Assembly (NCBI GenBank): GCA_023428865.1
Contig: JAEYWT010000222.1
Coordinates: 1-6,091 of the forward strand
Origin: Bacteroidota bacterium
GTDB taxonomy: Bacteria; Bacteroidota; Bacteroidia; Flavobacteriales_F; PHOS-HE28
DNA length: 6,091 bases
Direction: 5' to 3'
Shown here: piece by piece, positions 4,867-6,091 of the stretch
How positions within the stretch are numbered: position 1 is the first letter of the stretch
Layout of the letters: every line of letters starts with the position of its first letter
Program-made: the position numbers and the translations under genes
Notes under the pieces: generated by a model
Seen by the model: only the letters and a program-made list of their open reading frames with translations
Databases searched by the model: none
What the model was told of the DNA's origin: nothing

Positions 4867-6091
4867 TCAATCCACTTTGGTGAATCGTTGGGTCAGCACA
4901 CGGTCGTTCATGGTAAGGCGCACCAGGTATGAGCCGGACGGCAAGGTGCTCACATCGATCACGCTGCGGTTGGCTCCACGGCCTACGTTCAAGGAGGTAC
5001 CAGGTAGTACTTCCTGGCCGAGGGTGTTCAGCACGCTCAACTCAAGGTCGGTATCCACCAGCACGACCATGTCGATGGTCATCAGATCGCGCGTTGGATT
5101 GGGGTACATGCTCAGCACATTCAGTGGCAGGTCCTTTTCAATGGTGTTCATCACCATTTCGGCGCTGGCACTGTTCATGCCCGAAGCGATCACGGCGTTC
5201 ATCTCGTCCATGTTCTGAGGTTCCATGCCGTTGTTGAAGTGATGGATGAAGCTGCAGATGAAGGGTCCGAGGACGATCTGCGGAGCACCATGCACATCGA
5301 GACTTGCACAGATGGAACCGCCGCCTTGCACCAAGAGACCATTCACATCGAAGCCGCTGGTCTGGCCGAACTGCACGATGCTGAGGTCAAGGGTTGCAGG
5401 ATCGTACACGAGGGTGTGGATCCGGTAAAGCCCCAGGTGCTGTACAGTGAATTCTGGCGTGGCGCTCACTTGCGTGATCGTAAGGCCAGGACCACGGGTA
5501 AGTACATAGAGGGTCTGGTAACCATCGGGCACCACGGCGTTGCCAGCAGGCACTGCGCTCAGTGTGGCTGTACCACCTTGGCGGCATACCACGAAACTGG
5601 TCGGCTTGATGGAACCGGCGTCAGCATCGCAGGCTTTGTGGCAGAAGCTCACTTTCACGGGAGCACCGGTCACATCCAAGCTGGCGCACACGTCGTTGGC
5701 TTCCAACAAGCCCAGCACATCACCAGCGGTGGTGATGCCGAGGAGGACACCGGAGAGATCCAGATCGCTCGGGAAGACGAAGGTGTGGATCGTATAGTAG
5801 CCGATGCTGTTCACCACGAAGGTGGGTTCGGCCGCGATCTGTTGGATCACCAGGTCATCGCCGCTGGTGAGCACGTAGGCCAGGGAATAGCCTGTTGGCG
5901 TGTTGCTATTCCCGTTCGGCGTGGCCGAGATGGTCGCACTGCCACCAACAAGGCAGACTTGCTTCGCATCCGCGGTAAGGGAACCTGCATTTGGAGCGTT
6001 CACCTGGAAAGCCGCACCAGCCACATCCAGGCTTGCGCAGATACCGTTCGCGGTGACCAAGTTCAACACGTCAACTCCGGTGGTCGTGCCG
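4867..6091 (-). CDS. Large repeat-containing cell-surface protein with T9SS type A sorting domain (5' end missing)
   Basis: Only the C-terminal 407 residues are in the window. The frame is open to 6091, and the GTG at 6069 is not the start, because the residues before it (GTTTGVD) match the equivalent place in the following repeats. The visible part holds the end of one repeat, two complete repeats of about 110 residues (5659-5988 and 5281-5619), a Met-rich linker, and a type A sorting domain over the last 84 residues with MYPNPT and LPSGSYLVRL. Each repeat has a GG(S/T)AT motif after a VC, a YVLT strand, an IHT(F/L)V strand, an LDLS motif and a closing CASLDVxGA. The paired cysteines could form a disulfide. 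Such repeat arrays are typical of long Bacteroidota surface or adhesin-like proteins, but no specific function is recognised. A terminator-like hairpin separates it from the HmuY genes, so it is probably an independent unit. Confidence 0.85.
   Translation of the reverse strand, partial: GTTTGVDVLNLVTANGICASLDVAGAAFQVNAPNAGSLTADAKQVCLVGGSATISATPNGNSNTPTGYSLAYVLTSGDDLVIQQIAAEPTFVVNSIGYYTIHTFVFPSDLDLSGVLLGITTAGDVLGLLEANDVCASLDVTGAPVKVSFCHKACDADAGSIKPTSFVVCRQGGTATLSAVPAGNAVVPDGYQTLYVLTRGPGLTITQVSATPEFTVQHLGLYRIHTLVYDPATLDLSIVQFGQTSGFDVNGLLVQGGGSICASLDVHGAPQIVLGPFICSFIHHFNNGMEPQNMDEMNAVIASGMNSASAEMVMNTIEKDLPLNVLSMYPNPTRDLMTIDMVVLVDTDLELSVLNTLGQEVLPGTSLNVGRGANRSVIDVSTLPSGSYLVRLTMNDRVLTQRFTKVD
5281..5619 (-). 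repeat. Repeat unit, last complete copy (protein repeat, about 113 residues)
   Basis: It runs from AGSIKP to CASLDVHGAP. A by-eye alignment with the preceding copy gives about half identical residues (about 56 of 110). It is preceded by CHKACDAD, a linker with two cysteines that is missing from the other visible junction. This copy carries a small insertion (GGGS) before the final CASLDV. Confidence 0.8.
5659..5988 (-). repeat. Repeat unit, middle complete copy (protein repeat, about 110 residues)
   Basis: It runs from AGSLTA to CASLDVTGAP. It shares the VC, GG-SAT, GY, YVLT, IHT, LDLS, DVxGLL and CASLDV landmarks with the following copy. The linker before it (FQVNAPN) is short and lacks the C-x3-C element. 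Confidence 0.8.
6010..6090 (-). repeat. Partial repeat unit at the window edge
   Basis: The residues GTTTGVDVLNLV...GICASLDVAGAA match the last quarter of the two downstream repeats (for example GITTAGDVLGLL...VCASLDVTGAP). This shows that at least one more copy lies beyond the window. Confidence 0.75.

Noticed and set aside
1..6091. Search for tRNA or rRNA genes, CRISPR arrays, insertion sequences and riboswitches
   Set aside because: No cloverleaf, short regularly spaced DNA repeats, transposase motifs or known riboswitch cores were recognised. The non-coding gaps are short and hold only the hairpins described.

Overview
The window looks like chromosomal DNA of a Bacteroidota bacterium, most likely a Flavobacteriales-type lineage. 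Two proteins end in type A sorting domains of the type IX secretion system (T9SS), a lipoprotein carries the Bacteroidota surface-export signature, and there is a TonB-dependent receptor with an N-terminal carboxypeptidase-like domain and HmuY-family proteins. G and C dominate third codon positions by eye, so GC content is high for this phylum. The exact genus cannot be named from the sequence.

All four genes lie on the minus strand, so transcription runs from position 6091 towards 1. 6091-4867: 3' part of a large repeat-containing T9SS cell-surface protein, running off the window at its 5' end. 4866-4673: intergenic region with a strong hairpin (4804-4847) and a weak promoter candidate (4701-4732). 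4672-3425: secreted protein with two tandem HmuY-like domains and a T9SS sorting domain. 3424-3280: a clear intrinsic terminator (3369-3410), then a short coding-like stretch and a Shine-Dalgarno-like site. 3279-1000: TonB-dependent outer-membrane receptor of the heme/hemoglobin type. 1003-35: surface lipoprotein, again with two tandem HmuY-like domains, coupled to the receptor by an ATGA overlap. 34-1: nothing recognised.

The three genes at 4672-35 read as a heme (or related tetrapyrrole) acquisition locus. The receptor would import the ligand through the outer membrane with TonB energy. The lipoprotein would act as a surface-anchored hemophore handing ligand to it. The T9SS-exported paralogue would be a secreted or cell-surface-attached scavenger. 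This differs from the classical Porphyromonas hmuYR order: here one HmuY-like gene lies on each side of the receptor, each encodes a doubled domain, and the two products appear to be delivered by different routes. Heme binding itself is inferred from family membership. The upstream repeat protein is probably a separate transcription unit with an adhesin or surface-layer-like role.
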